Notes under the pieces: model-generated | The model's database searches: none | The model's input: the letters and a program-made list of their open reading frames with translations, nothing else | What the model was told of the DNA's origin: nothing | Position numbers and translations under genes: made by a program | In this document: positions 17,077 to 24,867 of the stretch, in pieces | Layout of the letters: every line of letters starts with the position of its first letter | Position numbering within the stretch: the first letter of the stretch is position 1 | Source of the DNA: Winogradskyella immobilis | GTDB taxonomy: Bacteria > Bacteroidota > Bacteroidia > Flavobacteriales > Flavobacteriaceae | Direction: 5' to 3' | Assembly: GCF_021887715.1 (NCBI RefSeq) | Contig: NZ_JAIQXX010000005.1 | Span: forward strand, 124,001-188,000 | DNA: 64,000 nucleotides

Positions 17077-17103
17077 TTTTATATTTTAAATAAACACAAT
17101 GGA

Positions 17104-17160
17104 CTATTTCACGAACGTTTCGTTAGTTAATTTCCACCACCATGTTTTAGTTGTTTGCAT
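17104..17160 (-). CDS. trpL: trp leader peptide with three consecutive Trp codons
   Basis: An 18-codon frame, MQTTKTWWWKLTNETFVK, with TGG TGG TGG at 17134-17142. The ATG is about 14 bases after the predicted transcription start and the frame ends 27 bases before a terminator hairpin. Three Trp in 18 codons, in front of trpE, is the hallmark of ribosome-mediated attenuation: plentiful charged tRNA-Trp lets the ribosome reach the stop and the terminator forms; starvation stalls it on the Trp codons. It is too short for normal gene finding. No Shine-Dalgarno is visible, as usual in this phylum. Confidence 0.82.
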   Translation of the reverse strand: MQTTKTWWWKLTNETFVK

Positions 17161-17180
17161 TATTAATTTTTTTAGCGAGA

Positions 17181-17211
17181 CAAATATAGAAATGATAATT
17201 TTTATATCAAA
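17181..17211 (-). promoter_or_regulatory. trp operon promoter
   Basis: Minus strand: TTTG (17208-17211), 19 bases, TATATTTG (17181-17188). Both boxes and spacing match the consensus for the Bacteroidota primary sigma factor (-33 TTTG, -7 TAnnTTTG, about 19-21 apart). The expected start of transcription is near 17174, giving a short leader to the trpL ATG at 17160. This is the best promoter match in the window. Confidence 0.82.
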
Positions 17212-17220
17212 CTATTAAAT

Positions 17221-17266
17221 AAAAAAGATTCCCGGTCAAACTACTTTGAGGGTTATTACGGGAATC
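17221..17266 (-). terminator. Terminator of the marR-yceI unit
   Basis: Minus strand: GATTCCCG and CGGGAATC form a perfect 8-bp stem with a 24-base loop, followed by TTTTTT (17221-17226). It ends just upstream of the trp promoter and would stop transcription coming from the YceI gene. Confidence 0.75.
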
Positions 17267-17301
17267 CTATGTCTAAATGTTGCTATTAACCATTTGAAGT
17301 C

Positions 17302-17877
17302 CTAAAACTTTAAAGTTACATTTAGATCAAAATCATCATTGATTGCTTTATTCTTAAGTCCATCAAAGAAACTTGACGATCCGTATTTAATATCGTATTT
17401 AGTACGATCTACCTTTACAGAAGCAGATGCTGTATGTTCTTCAACATTCATATTAAAGGTTATAGGATTTGTAATGCCTTTAATAGATAAATTACCAGTT
17501 ACAGCATACATATTTCCATCTTGTTTTTCAGTCTTAGTAATATTTAGAGTTGCAGTTGGGTGTTTTTCAACACCAAAGAAATCTTCAGATTTTAAATGAC
17601 CTTCTAATTTAGATTTTCCGCCACCTTGTAGATCAGTATTGTTAATACTGGCCATATCCATAACAAATGCTCCACCGGTTAACGTGTTGTCATCAAATTT
17701 AAGCATACCACTTTTAAGCGCAATAGTACCTTGGTGTTGCCCTCCCGTTACTTTTTTTCCTATCCAAGTAATAGTACTTTCATTAACGTTTACCATTTTT
17801 TCTTTCACAGCAGTGAAGGACATTAGAGATACAGCAAGTATAGCTATAATTGCAATTTTTAAATTTTTAATTTTCAT
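17302..17877 (-). CDS. YceI-family periplasmic lipocalin-like protein
   Basis: 191 residues with an N-terminal signal peptide (MKIKNLKIAIIAILAVSLMSFTAV). The mature part is the YceI fold, an extended lipocalin that binds isoprenoid-like lipids: STITWIGKKVTGGQHQGTI near the start, GGAFVMDMASI, HLKSEDFFGVEKHPTATL in the middle, GNLSIKGITNPITFNM, then VDRTKYDIKYGSSSFFDGLKNKAI at the end. It follows the MarR gene after four bases, which makes it the likely target or partner of that regulator. Confidence 0.93.
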   Translation of the reverse strand: MKIKNLKIAIIAILAVSLMSFTAVKEKMVNVNESTITWIGKKVTGGQHQGTIALKSGMLKFDDNTLTGGAFVMDMASINNTDLQGGGKSKLEGHLKSEDFFGVEKHPTATLNITKTEKQDGNMYAVTGNLSIKGITNPITFNMNVEEHTASASVKVDRTKYDIKYGSSSFFDGLKNKAINDDFDLNVTLKF

Positions 17878-17881
17878 AATT

Positions 17882-18337
17882 TTATGATTTCAGTTTTAGT
17901 AATAAAATATTTAATTGTTTTAACTCATCAGAGGATAGGTTTTCAGTGATTGAGTTTTCAACGGATAAAATTAAAGGGTCTAAACCTTTTAAAATTTTTA
18001 AACCTAATTTAGTAATAGAAATATCTACTTTACGTCTGTTTTGTTGACTTAAGTGACGTTCTACAAAATTCTTTTTTAAAAGTTTGTCTACTAATCGCGT
18101 GGTATTACTCATTTTATTTACCATGCGCTGTTGAATATCTTGCAAGTTAATAGATTTTCCTTTTTGACCTCGTAAAATTCTTAAAACATTAAACTGTTCT
18201 AGAGATAAGTCGTAAGGTTTTAATTGAGCTAACAATTGATCTTTAACATAAATGTTAGAGTGAAATATATTAATTACAGCAGCCCTAGAATCAGGCATTT
18301 GAACTGTAGTTTTAAATATTTCTTGTAACTCTTTCAT
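17882..18337 (-). CDS. MarR-family transcriptional regulator
   Basis: 151 residues from the ATG at 18337. Winged helix: LAQLKPYDLSLEQFNVLRILRGQKGKSINLQDIQQRMVNKMSNTTRLVDKLLKKNFVERH, with the wing NRRKVDISIT and a helical C-terminus for dimerisation. The frame extends seven codons further to 18358, but those codons are exactly a palindromic operator-like sequence, so MKELQEIF is the better start. It is followed by the YceI gene four bases later and is divergent from a thioredoxin-like lipoprotein gene, so one operator could control both directions. Confidence 0.9.
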   Translation of the reverse strand: MKELQEIFKTTVQMPDSRAAVINIFHSNIYVKDQLLAQLKPYDLSLEQFNVLRILRGQKGKSINLQDIQQRMVNKMSNTTRLVDKLLKKNFVERHLSQQNRRKVDISITKLGLKILKGLDPLILSVENSITENLSSDELKQLNILLLKLKS

Positions 18338-18358
18338 ATACAACAATTGTATATACAA
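18337..18358. promoter_or_regulatory. Candidate MarR operator overlapping the marR start codon
   Basis: Plus strand: TATACAA, CAA, TTGTATA (perfect 7-bp arms, 18337-18353), overlapping a second palindrome TTGTAT-ATACAA (18347-18358). Together they give three half-sites in 22 bp, ending on the ATG of the regulator. MarR dimers usually bind such AT-rich palindromes and repress their own gene. Binding is inferred from position and symmetry. Confidence 0.65.
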
Positions 18359-18441
18359 ATGTACTATTATTTAACATACTTAGCGAATTAATTTTATGTT
18401 AAATATTTAATCTTTAACATTCACATTCCTAATTTTATAGA

Positions 18442-18963
18442 ATGAAGCAATTCTTAGTTATTATAATACTTGTTGTGTTCGGTTGTAAAAATTCAAATGA
18501 AGTTCAACCTGTAGAAGAAATTGAGCCGATAGAATCTATAGAAACGGATTTAGAGATTTATGATTTTGAGGGTTTGAAACCTTTTTTAAATCAAGAAGAT
18601 GATAAGATTCATGTTGTTAACTTTTGGGCAACTTGGTGTGCGCCATGTGTAAAAGAACTTCCGTATTTTGAAACGGTAAACAGAAATTATGCAGATAAAA
18701 ATGTAGAAGTATTATTAGTTAGTCTAGATTTTCCGAGACAATACGATACTAAATTGAAACCTTTTTTAAAAAAAGAGCAACTCAACTCAAAGGTTATTTG
18801 TTTTGATGATATAGATCAAAACACATGGATACCGGCAATTGACAAAGATTGGTCTGGTGCTATACCAGCTACTTTAATATATAAAAATGGTAAGCGTAAA
18901 TTTTATGAAGGTTCATTTACCATGGAGAACTTAGAAGCCGAACTTAAAAACTTTTTAAACTAA
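18442..18963 (+). CDS. TlpA-like thioredoxin-fold lipoprotein
   Basis: 173 residues. Lipoprotein signal MKQFLVIIILVVFGC (Cys15), an acidic linker, then a thioredoxin fold with the active site FWATWCAPCVKELPYFE (WCAPC, about 71-75) and cis-Pro region GAIPATLIYKNGKR. TlpA/ResA proteins reduce disulfides on the outer face of the cytoplasmic membrane, for example in cytochrome c apoproteins. First gene of a plus-strand run with a second thioredoxin-like protein, two rhodaneses and DsbD. Confidence 0.9.
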   Translation: MKQFLVIIILVVFGCKNSNEVQPVEEIEPIESIETDLEIYDFEGLKPFLNQEDDKIHVVNFWATWCAPCVKELPYFETVNRNYADKNVEVLLVSLDFPRQYDTKLKPFLKKEQLNSKVICFDDIDQNTWIPAIDKDWSGAIPATLIYKNGKRKFYEGSFTMENLEAELKNFLN

Positions 18964-18980
18964 ATAGATAATTAGAAATT

Positions 18981-19595
18981 ATGAAAACACTAAAAATGAT
19001 TGCAGTAGTTATATGTATGGTTACATTATCTGCTTTTACAATGTCAACAGAAGATGAAGGCTATTCAGTAGGAGATATTGCTACTGACTTTAAATTAGAG
19101 AATATTGATGGTAAAATGGTATCCTTATCAGATTATGAGCAAGCAAAAGGATTTATTGTTGTATTTACATGTAATACTTGCCCTTATGCTGTAGCTTATG
19201 AAGATAGAATAGTAGCTTTAGATAAAAAATATGCGTCTAAAGACTATCCAGTAATAGCTATTATGCCAAATGATACGGACGTAATGCCAGGTGATAATAT
19301 GAAAGCTATGCAAGCAAGAGCCAAGGCAAAAGGATTTACATTTCCGTATTTAATGGATAAAGGTCAAAAGATATATCCGCAGTATGGTGCTACTAAAACT
19401 CCACATGTATATGTTTTAGAAAAAACGAGAAAAGGAAACGAAGTAAAATATATTGGGGCAATCGATGATAATTATAAGGATGCAGCGGCCGTAAAAACAA
19501 AGTATGTTGAAAATGCTGTAGATGCGTTATTAAGTGGTAAAGAAGTAGAACAAAAAGAAACTAGAGCTATAGGTTGCTCAATAAAAGTGAAATAG
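18981..19595 (+). CDS. Exported thioredoxin-like (peroxiredoxin-like) protein
   Basis: 204 residues with a signal peptide (MKTLKMIAVVICMVTLSAFT). Redoxin fold: VGDIATDFKLENIDGKMVSL, then VVFTCNTCPYA with a CNTC site (about 61-64), and GATKTPHVYVLE with the cis-Pro. This is the AhpC/TSA-like group with a TCNxCPxV/A motif, whose reaction is not well established. It lies 17 bases after the TlpA-like gene. A terminator follows, so these two may form one unit. Confidence 0.87.
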   Translation: MKTLKMIAVVICMVTLSAFTMSTEDEGYSVGDIATDFKLENIDGKMVSLSDYEQAKGFIVVFTCNTCPYAVAYEDRIVALDKKYASKDYPVIAIMPNDTDVMPGDNMKAMQARAKAKGFTFPYLMDKGQKIYPQYGATKTPHVYVLEKTRKGNEVKYIGAIDDNYKDAAAVKTKYVENAVDALLSGKEVEQKETRAIGCSIKVK

Positions 19596-19623
19596 ACTTT
19601 AAGCATTTAAACGTTAAATATTG

Positions 19624-19653
19624 AACCTGAGGTGTAACACTTCGGGTTTTTTT
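19624..19653 (+). terminator. Intrinsic terminator after the thioredoxin-like pair
   Basis: AACCTGAGGTG and CACTTCGGGTT form an 11-bp stem (two G-U) with a TAA loop, followed by a run of T. Separates the thioredoxin-like genes from the rhodanese genes. Confidence 0.8.
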
Positions 19654-19702
19654 ACGTCTATTTCATAAGTAATTGTTAATTTTGTTTAATTATTTTACTT
19701 AA

Positions 19703-20017
19703 ATGATGGATTTAAACCAAGAAGATTGGACAAAACAACTCACTGAAGACAATAATTCAGTGATTTTAGATGTTAGAACAGAGGAAGAAGTTGATTTAGG
19801 GTTTATACCAAAAGCAATTAATATAGATATTTATCAAGGACAAAATTTTATAAATGCTATAGAGAATCTAGATAAATCTAAAAATTACTATGTCTATTGT
19901 AGATCGGGAGCTAGAAGTGCAAAAGCTTGCTCCGTAATGAACCAAATAGGTATTAAAAATGCGTATAACTTACTTGGAGGTTTTAATGAATGGCAAGGAG
20001 AAGTGAGTTCAATATAA
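19703..20017 (+). CDS. Cytoplasmic rhodanese-like protein
   Basis: 104 residues, a single rhodanese domain without a signal peptide. VILDVRTEEEVDLGFIPKAINIDI is the typical first half; the active loop is YVYCRSGARS (Cys about 73), followed by LLGGFNEWQGE. Rhodaneses carry persulfide on the loop Cys and move sulfane sulfur. A TAATTTTG at 19677-19684 fits a -7 box. Two adjacent ATG codons (19703, 19706) are possible starts. It is followed after 12 bases by a second, exported rhodanese. Confidence 0.9.
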   Translation: MMDLNQEDWTKQLTEDNNSVILDVRTEEEVDLGFIPKAINIDIYQGQNFINAIENLDKSKNYYVYCRSGARSAKACSVMNQIGIKNAYNLLGGFNEWQGEVSSI

Positions 20018-20029
20018 TAAATTATAGGT

Positions 20030-20437
20030 ATGAGAAAGTTACTTACAGGATTTAGTTTTTTATTGGTTTTATTTTTTAGTAGTTGTATTGATGCAAAAGA
20101 TACTAAAGCTGAAGTAAAATTGGTTAGTGCTGAAGAAATGCAATCTATATTAGAACTAGAAGATGTACAACTCGTAGATGTGCGTTCAGCTGAAGAATTT
20201 GCTATAGAACATATTCCAAATGCACAGAATATAGATTTTAGATCTCCAACTTTTGAAGCGGATATTACTAAACTCGATAAATCTAAACCTGTTGTTTTGT
20301 ATTGTAAATCTGGAGGGCGAAGTTCTAAGTGCGTTAAGAAAATGAAGGAAGCAGGATTTGAAAAAATATACGAGCTTGATGGAGGCATATCTAAATGGAA
20401 GCATGCCAAAGAATCTCAACAACCCGAAAAATCATAA
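20030..20437 (+). CDS. Exported rhodanese lipoprotein
   Basis: 135 residues. Lipoprotein signal MRKLLTGFSFLLVLFFSSC (Cys19) followed by a rhodanese domain: VQLVDVRSAEEFAIEHIPNAQNIDF, active loop VLYCKSGGRSSKC (about 95-105) and LDGGISKWK. The pair of tandem rhodaneses, one cytoplasmic and one lipid-anchored outside, suggests sulfur handling on both sides of the membrane. A strong terminator follows at once. The two overlapping frames on the opposite strand are shadows. Confidence 0.9.
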   Translation: MRKLLTGFSFLLVLFFSSCIDAKDTKAEVKLVSAEEMQSILELEDVQLVDVRSAEEFAIEHIPNAQNIDFRSPTFEADITKLDKSKPVVLYCKSGGRSSKCVKKMKEAGFEKIYELDGGISKWKHAKESQQPEKS

Positions 20438-20440
20438 TAT

Positions 20441-20471
20441 AAAAAAACCGAACAATGTGTTCGGTTTTTTT
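20441..20471 (+). terminator. Intrinsic terminator after the rhodanese pair
   Basis: AAAAAACCGAACA and TGTTCGGTTTTTT pair perfectly around an ATG loop. The T-run on the plus strand and A-run on the other make it able to act in both directions. Confidence 0.9.
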
Positions 20472-20550
20472 ATACAATTCCCTTAAATCTTTATTCTTAA
20501 GATTTTTATAAATTAGGCAGCTGTAATATGCAAATAAAAAATACAAGAGT

Positions 20551-20558
20551 TACATTTG
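20551..20558 (+). promoter_or_regulatory. Candidate -7 box of the dsbD gene
   Basis: TACATTTG matches TAnnTTTG, 18 bases before the ATG at 20577. No clear -33 TTTG at the expected spacing. The box overlaps the upstream TTG (20556) that would otherwise extend the reading frame, which supports the ATG. Confidence 0.5.
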
Positions 20559-20576
20559 TGTTATAATCATAAGCCT

Positions 20577-22991
20577 ATGTCTTTAAAAAAGCTGTTCCTA
20601 TTTAGCCTTTTCGCAATATTTAGTACTTCAATTTTTTCTCAAATATTAGAACCCATAAAATGGTTATCTAGTGTTAACAAAATTTCAGATACAGATTACG
20701 AGCTTGTTTTTTCAGCTACAATAGAAAAAAACTGGAAACTTTACTCACAAGAAGAACCAGATGGTTTAGGACCATTACCAACAGTTTTTGAGTTTGCTGC
20801 TGCTGAAGGTAATTATGAATTAATAGGCGATGTAAGTGAGCCTAAAGTAGAACCTTATCATGATAAGGTTTTCGATTTAGATATTAAATTCTTTAATGAT
20901 AAAGCCGATTTTAAACAACGCATCCGATTACTAAATAAAGAGCTTAAAACCATAAGTGTTTCTGTAGATTATATGACCTGTGATGACGAAAAATGTATTC
21001 CAGCAGATAATAAATTTACAATACCTATAGGAGATGAATCTTCAACGACTTTATTTAATAAAGGTAATGTGTCACAAATTCTAGATCCAGTAAAATGGAC
21101 TTCAGAAATAAATAAAATTTCTGACACAGAATATGAATTGGTATATAAAGCAGCTATTGAAAAGGATTGGCATTTTTATTCTCAATTTTCAGAAGATACA
21201 ACAGGATTAGGGCCAATTGCTACTGAATTATCATTTAAAGATTCAGAGAATAATTATGAGTTAATAGGTGAAACATCTCAATCTAAGACGATTGAAACTT
21301 ATGAGCCTGCTTTTGAAATGAATGTTAGTTATTTTGAAAATGAAGCGATTTTTAAGCAAAAAATAAAAACCAAAAATCCAGAGCTTAATATAATCAAAGC
21401 AGAAATCTATTATCAAGTTTGTAATTCTGAACGTTGCTTAGCACCTAGTGCCTTTGAAATAAGTACAGCACTGAATGGTGAAATAATAGAAGAAAAAAAC
21501 ATAGCGATTGACGAAAGGAGTAAAGCGTTATCAAATGCATTAGATTTAAATGTTACTGGCTGGGATAAATATGAAAGAGAAGACGTTGCTGAAAAAAGTA
21601 ACTTCACTATTTTCTTTTTAGGTTTTCTTGGTGGGTTGATTGCGTTATTAACACCTTGTGTGTTTCCTATGATTCCTTTAACGGTTTCTTTCTTTACAAA
21701 GAGTGCAGGCGATTCTAAAAAAGGTATTGCTAATTCGGTTATGTATGGTTTCTTTATCTTTTTAATTTACTTTTTATTGAGTTTACCGTTTCATGTTTTA
21801 GATAGTTTAGATCCTGAGATTTTAAATAATATTTCAACCAATGTAACTTTAAATATTATATTCTTTATCATATTTATAGCATTTGCATTTTCGTTTTTTG
21901 GTTATTTCGAACTCACATTACCGCAATCTTGGAGTGCGTCTTTAGATAGTAAAGCCAATAGCATTGGTGGACTTATAGGCGTCTTTTTTATGGCACTAAC
22001 ATTAGCCATAGTATCGTTTTCTTGTACAGGTCCAATTTTAGGAACACTTTTAGGTAGTTCTTTATCTAGTGATGCAGGAGCAACACAATTAACTATGGGT
22101 ATGAGTGGCTTTGGTTTAGCATTAGCACTACCGTTTACTTTATTTGCAATGTTTCCTAAGTGGTTAAATCAATTGCCAAAATCTGGAGGTTGGTTAAATA
22201 CAGTAAAAGTAGTTTTAGGGTTTATTGAAATTGCTTTGGCCTTGAAATTTTTATCTAATGCAGATTTAGTAGAACATTGGGGCTTGTTAAAACGTGAAGT
22301 CTTTATTGGATTATGGATAGTTACAGGGATTGGTTTAGTGCTATATCTATTGGGTATTATAAAATTTCCGCATGATGGACCTAAAAAGAAAATTACTCCT
22401 TGGAGATGGTCCTTTATCTTTTTGGTATTTGCTTTTGTAGTGTATTTAATTCCTGGATTGACAAATACAAAACAAGCCAATTTAACTCTGCTTAGTGGTT
22501 TTCCACCACCATTGCCTTATAGTGTTTATGAGAAAGATTCAGAATGCCCACTTGGTCTCAATTGTTATAAAGATTTAGAAGAAGGTTTAGCAGCTGCAAA
22601 AGCAGAAAATAAACCTGTTATGTTAGATTTTACGGGTTGGGCATGTGTTAATTGCCGTAAGATGGAAGAACAAGTGTGGAGTAAAGACAAGATTTATAAT
22701 ATGCTTAATGAAGATTATGTGATTATATCTTTATATGTTGATGATCGCAAAGAATTGCAAAAAGATCAACAATTCCAATTTTTAAAGTCGAACGGTAATG
22801 TTAAAGATATTGAAACTATAGGTGATAGGTGGGCGACATTACAGACAATGAATTTTCAAAACAATTCGCAACCGTATTATGTGTTGTTAAATCATGATAT
22901 GGAATTGCTAAATCATACTACAGCTTATACACCAAATGAAGATGAGTATTTTAAATGGTTAGAAAAAGGCTTAGAAAACTTTAAAAAGTAG
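20577..22991 (+). CDS. dsbD: Thiol:disulfide interchange protein DsbD with doubled N-terminal domain
   Basis: 804 residues from ATG 20577 (an upstream TTG at 20556 lies in the -7 box). Signal peptide, then two tandem nDsbD-like domains (about 25-165 and 170-300): each starts LxPxKWxSxxNKISDTxYELV and ends with a CX4C pair (CDDEKC; CNSERC). Next a membrane electron carrier with ALLTPCVFPMIP and FSCTGPILG as the paired Cys sites, about eight helices, and a C-terminal thioredoxin domain with GWACVNCRKME. DsbD carries electrons from cytoplasmic thioredoxin to exported reductases such as the TlpA-like proteins nearby. The doubled N-terminal domain is unusual. Confidence 0.93.
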   Translation: MSLKKLFLFSLFAIFSTSIFSQILEPIKWLSSVNKISDTDYELVFSATIEKNWKLYSQEEPDGLGPLPTVFEFAAAEGNYELIGDVSEPKVEPYHDKVFDLDIKFFNDKADFKQRIRLLNKELKTISVSVDYMTCDDEKCIPADNKFTIPIGDESSTTLFNKGNVSQILDPVKWTSEINKISDTEYELVYKAAIEKDWHFYSQFSEDTTGLGPIATELSFKDSENNYELIGETSQSKTIETYEPAFEMNVSYFENEAIFKQKIKTKNPELNIIKAEIYYQVCNSERCLAPSAFEISTALNGEIIEEKNIAIDERSKALSNALDLNVTGWDKYEREDVAEKSNFTIFFLGFLGGLIALLTPCVFPMIPLTVSFFTKSAGDSKKGIANSVMYGFFIFLIYFLLSLPFHVLDSLDPEILNNISTNVTLNIIFFIIFIAFAFSFFGYFELTLPQSWSASLDSKANSIGGLIGVFFMALTLAIVSFSCTGPILGTLLGSSLSSDAGATQLTMGMSGFGLALALPFTLFAMFPKWLNQLPKSGGWLNTVKVVLGFIEIALALKFLSNADLVEHWGLLKREVFIGLWIVTGIGLVLYLLGIIKFPHDGPKKKITPWRWSFIFLVFAFVVYLIPGLTNTKQANLTLLSGFPPPLPYSVYEKDSECPLGLNCYKDLEEGLAAAKAENKPVMLDFTGWACVNCRKMEEQVWSKDKIYNMLNEDYVIISLYVDDRKELQKDQQFQFLKSNGNVKDIETIGDRWATLQTMNFQNNSQPYYVLLNHDMELLNHTTAYTPNEDEYFKWLEKGLENFKK

Positions 22992-23059
22992 TTAGGTTAA
23001 AATACAAGGCTAAAAACGGTGCCTTCATTTTCTTTACTATTAGCAGTTAAATATTAAAT

Positions 23060-23087
23060 AAAAAACGCTCCATACGGAGCGTTTTTT
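23060..23087. terminator. Bidirectional terminator between dsbD and tmRNA
   Basis: Perfect 12-bp stem AAAAAACGCTCC / GGAGCGTTTTTT with an ATAC loop. It serves the dsbD gene from the left and the tmRNA gene from the right. Confidence 0.92.
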
Positions 23088-23088
23088 G

Positions 23089-23494
23089 TGGAGTCGGAGA
23101 GAATCGAACTCTCGTCCAAACAAGTAACTAAAGAGTTTTCTACACGCTTAGTCTATTCTTAGGTTTTCGATTATAAACTGGTTAAAGACAACCTACTTAT
23201 AACTTAACTTCTTAATCTCGAAAAGGCATCAAAGCACTACCTAATCTTAGTTAATATTTACGATGCCTCTAATCCCGATAGTTATCGGGAGAACGCCATT
23301 AACCAAGGCTTTCTGGAGACATTTAGCTTGCTCACCTTGTGAGCCTAGGCCAATCTTACTATAATTCAGATTATGCAGCTAAAGCGTAGTTATTCTCGCC
23401 GTTTAAAATTTGGTCTAGCCTTTTACGTGTATCAATGCCATTACACGACGTGCTTACCATTTAATTAATCTCGCTGTCAAAACCAGTCGACCCC
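23089..23494 (-). ncRNA. ssrA: Transfer-messenger RNA (tmRNA)
   Basis: About 406 bases. The 5' end GGGGTCGACTGGTTTTGACAG (minus strand from 23494) and the 3' end GGACGAGAGTTCGATTC...CGACTCC form the tRNA-like part; the acceptor arms GGGGTCG / CGACTCC pair over seven positions. The tag frame at 23371-23400 reads GENNYALAA and a stop. The ALAA end marks stalled proteins for proteolysis. The gene ends with the discriminator A and then CAA, so the CCA end is not encoded and must be added. The pseudoknot region contains a perfect palindrome (23273-23290) also found in a gene at 51165. Confidence 0.96.
23273..23290. repeat. Palindrome TCCCGATA-GT-TATCGGGA within tmRNA
   Basis: Perfect 8-bp arms with a two-base centre. 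Seventeen of 18 bases recur inside the methyltransferase gene at 51165-51182. In tmRNA it forms one arm of a stem in the pseudoknot-rich region downstream of the tag frame. Confidence 0.8.
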
Positions 23495-23650
23495 AATTTT
23501 AATTTAAAAAGGATAGCGAAGTTACAAAAAAAGTTGTGCAACCTCTTAAATCCAAGTATTTTTGAACAAAAATTATTCCAATTTTCAGTTGGCAGTTTAT
23601 AATGACGATTTTCATTCATTTTAAACAAGTAACTAATTAGACAAATTAGC

Positions 23651-24862
23651 ATGAGCCTAAAATTCGCCATTATAAAAGAACGCAAAAGCCCACCAGATAG
23701 ACGTGTTGTATTTTCACCACAAAAATTAGCAGAAGCTAGAGAACAATTTCCTAATGCAGAATTTGTTGTAGAGTCTTCAGATATCCGTGTGTTTCCGGAT
23801 GAAGCCTATGCAAAACTAGGATTTAAAGTTACTGATGATATTAGTGATTGTGATGTAATGATAGGAGTTAAAGAAGTGCCTATTGATCATTTAATACCTA
23901 ATAAAAAATATTTCTTTTTTAGTCATACTATTAAAAAGCAACCTTATAACAGAAAGCTATTAGTAGCAATGTTAGAGAAGAACATAGAAATGTTTGATCA
24001 TGAAACTATTGTCGGTAATAATGGATTTCGCCTTATAGGGTTTGGGCGTTATGCAGGTTTGGTTGGTGCTTATAATGGTTTTAGAGCATTAGGATTAAGA
24101 GATAACCTGTTTAAACTTCCAAAAGTAGAAACACTGTCCGATTTAGATGATGTAAAACGGCAGTTAGATAAGATTACCTTACCAAACATAAAAATACTAC
24201 TTACTGGTACAGGCAAAGTCGCTAAAGGAGCAAAAGAAATTTTAGATCACCTAGGTGTAAAAGAAATTAGCGATGCGCTGTATTTAACCTCTCAATTTAT
24301 GGAACCTGTATATGTTATGGCTGATGTTATGGAATACGCAAAACGTAAAGATGGAAAAGTAGGCAGTACTGAAGAGTTTTATGTAGACCCTAGTGGTTAT
24401 AAAAGTAATTTTATGGCTTATGCTAAAGAGACAGATTATTTTATAGCGGGTCATTTTTATGGGGATGGAGCTCCATATTTATTTACAAGAGAAGATGCCA
24501 AACATCCAGAATTTAAAATTAATCTTGTTGCAGATATTTCTTGTGATATAGATGGCCCAGTGGCAAGTACAATTAGACCTTCAACCATAGCAGAACCATT
24601 TTATGGTTACGATCCTAAAAATGAGTCTGAAACAACATTCGATGCTAAAAATGCTATAACTGTTATGGCTGTAGATAATTTACCATGTGAATTACCAAAA
24701 GATGCCAGTGAAGGTTTTGGAGATACATTTTTAAAGCATGTAATACCAGCATTCTTCAATAATGATAAAGATGGTATTTTACAACGCTCTAAAATGACTG
24801 AAAACAAAAAACTGACTAAACGTTTTAGTTATTTACAAGATTATGTAGATGGAATGGATTAA
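23651..24862 (+). CDS. NAD(P)-dependent oxidoreductase, AlaDH/PNT or LYS1 type
   Basis: 403 residues. The N-terminal half has the alanine dehydrogenase / transhydrogenase look: FAIIKERKSPPDRRVVFSPQKLAE, VESSDIRVFPDEAYAKLG, DVMIGVKEVP and FFFSHTIKKQPYN. A Rossmann region follows with ILLTGTGKVAKGAKEIL (about 185-202), then VADISCDIDGPVASTIRPSTI. This resembles lysine-forming saccharopine dehydrogenases (LYS1) and their bacterial relatives. The substrate cannot be fixed from sequence. Cytoplasmic. It starts about 150 bases after the tmRNA 5' end, divergently, and converges with the T9SS cargo gene at a 5-base gap. Confidence 0.8.
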   Translation: MSLKFAIIKERKSPPDRRVVFSPQKLAEAREQFPNAEFVVESSDIRVFPDEAYAKLGFKVTDDISDCDVMIGVKEVPIDHLIPNKKYFFFSHTIKKQPYNRKLLVAMLEKNIEMFDHETIVGNNGFRLIGFGRYAGLVGAYNGFRALGLRDNLFKLPKVETLSDLDDVKRQLDKITLPNIKILLTGTGKVAKGAKEILDHLGVKEISDALYLTSQFMEPVYVMADVMEYAKRKDGKVGSTEEFYVDPSGYKSNFMAYAKETDYFIAGHFYGDGAPYLFTREDAKHPEFKINLVADISCDIDGPVASTIRPSTIAEPFYGYDPKNESETTFDAKNAITVMAVDNLPCELPKDASEGFGDTFLKHVIPAFFNNDKDGILQRSKMTENKKLTKRFSYLQDYVDGMD

Positions 24863-24867
24863 GCATT

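Noticed and set aside
17048-17211. T-box riboswitch before trpE
   Set aside because: No T-box consensus or tRNA-specifier stem is visible, and the leader is short and translated.
19894-20422. Minus-strand frames of 171 and 78 codons across the rhodanese genes
   Set aside because: Both lie opposite two clear rhodanese domains with active-site loops; no family features.
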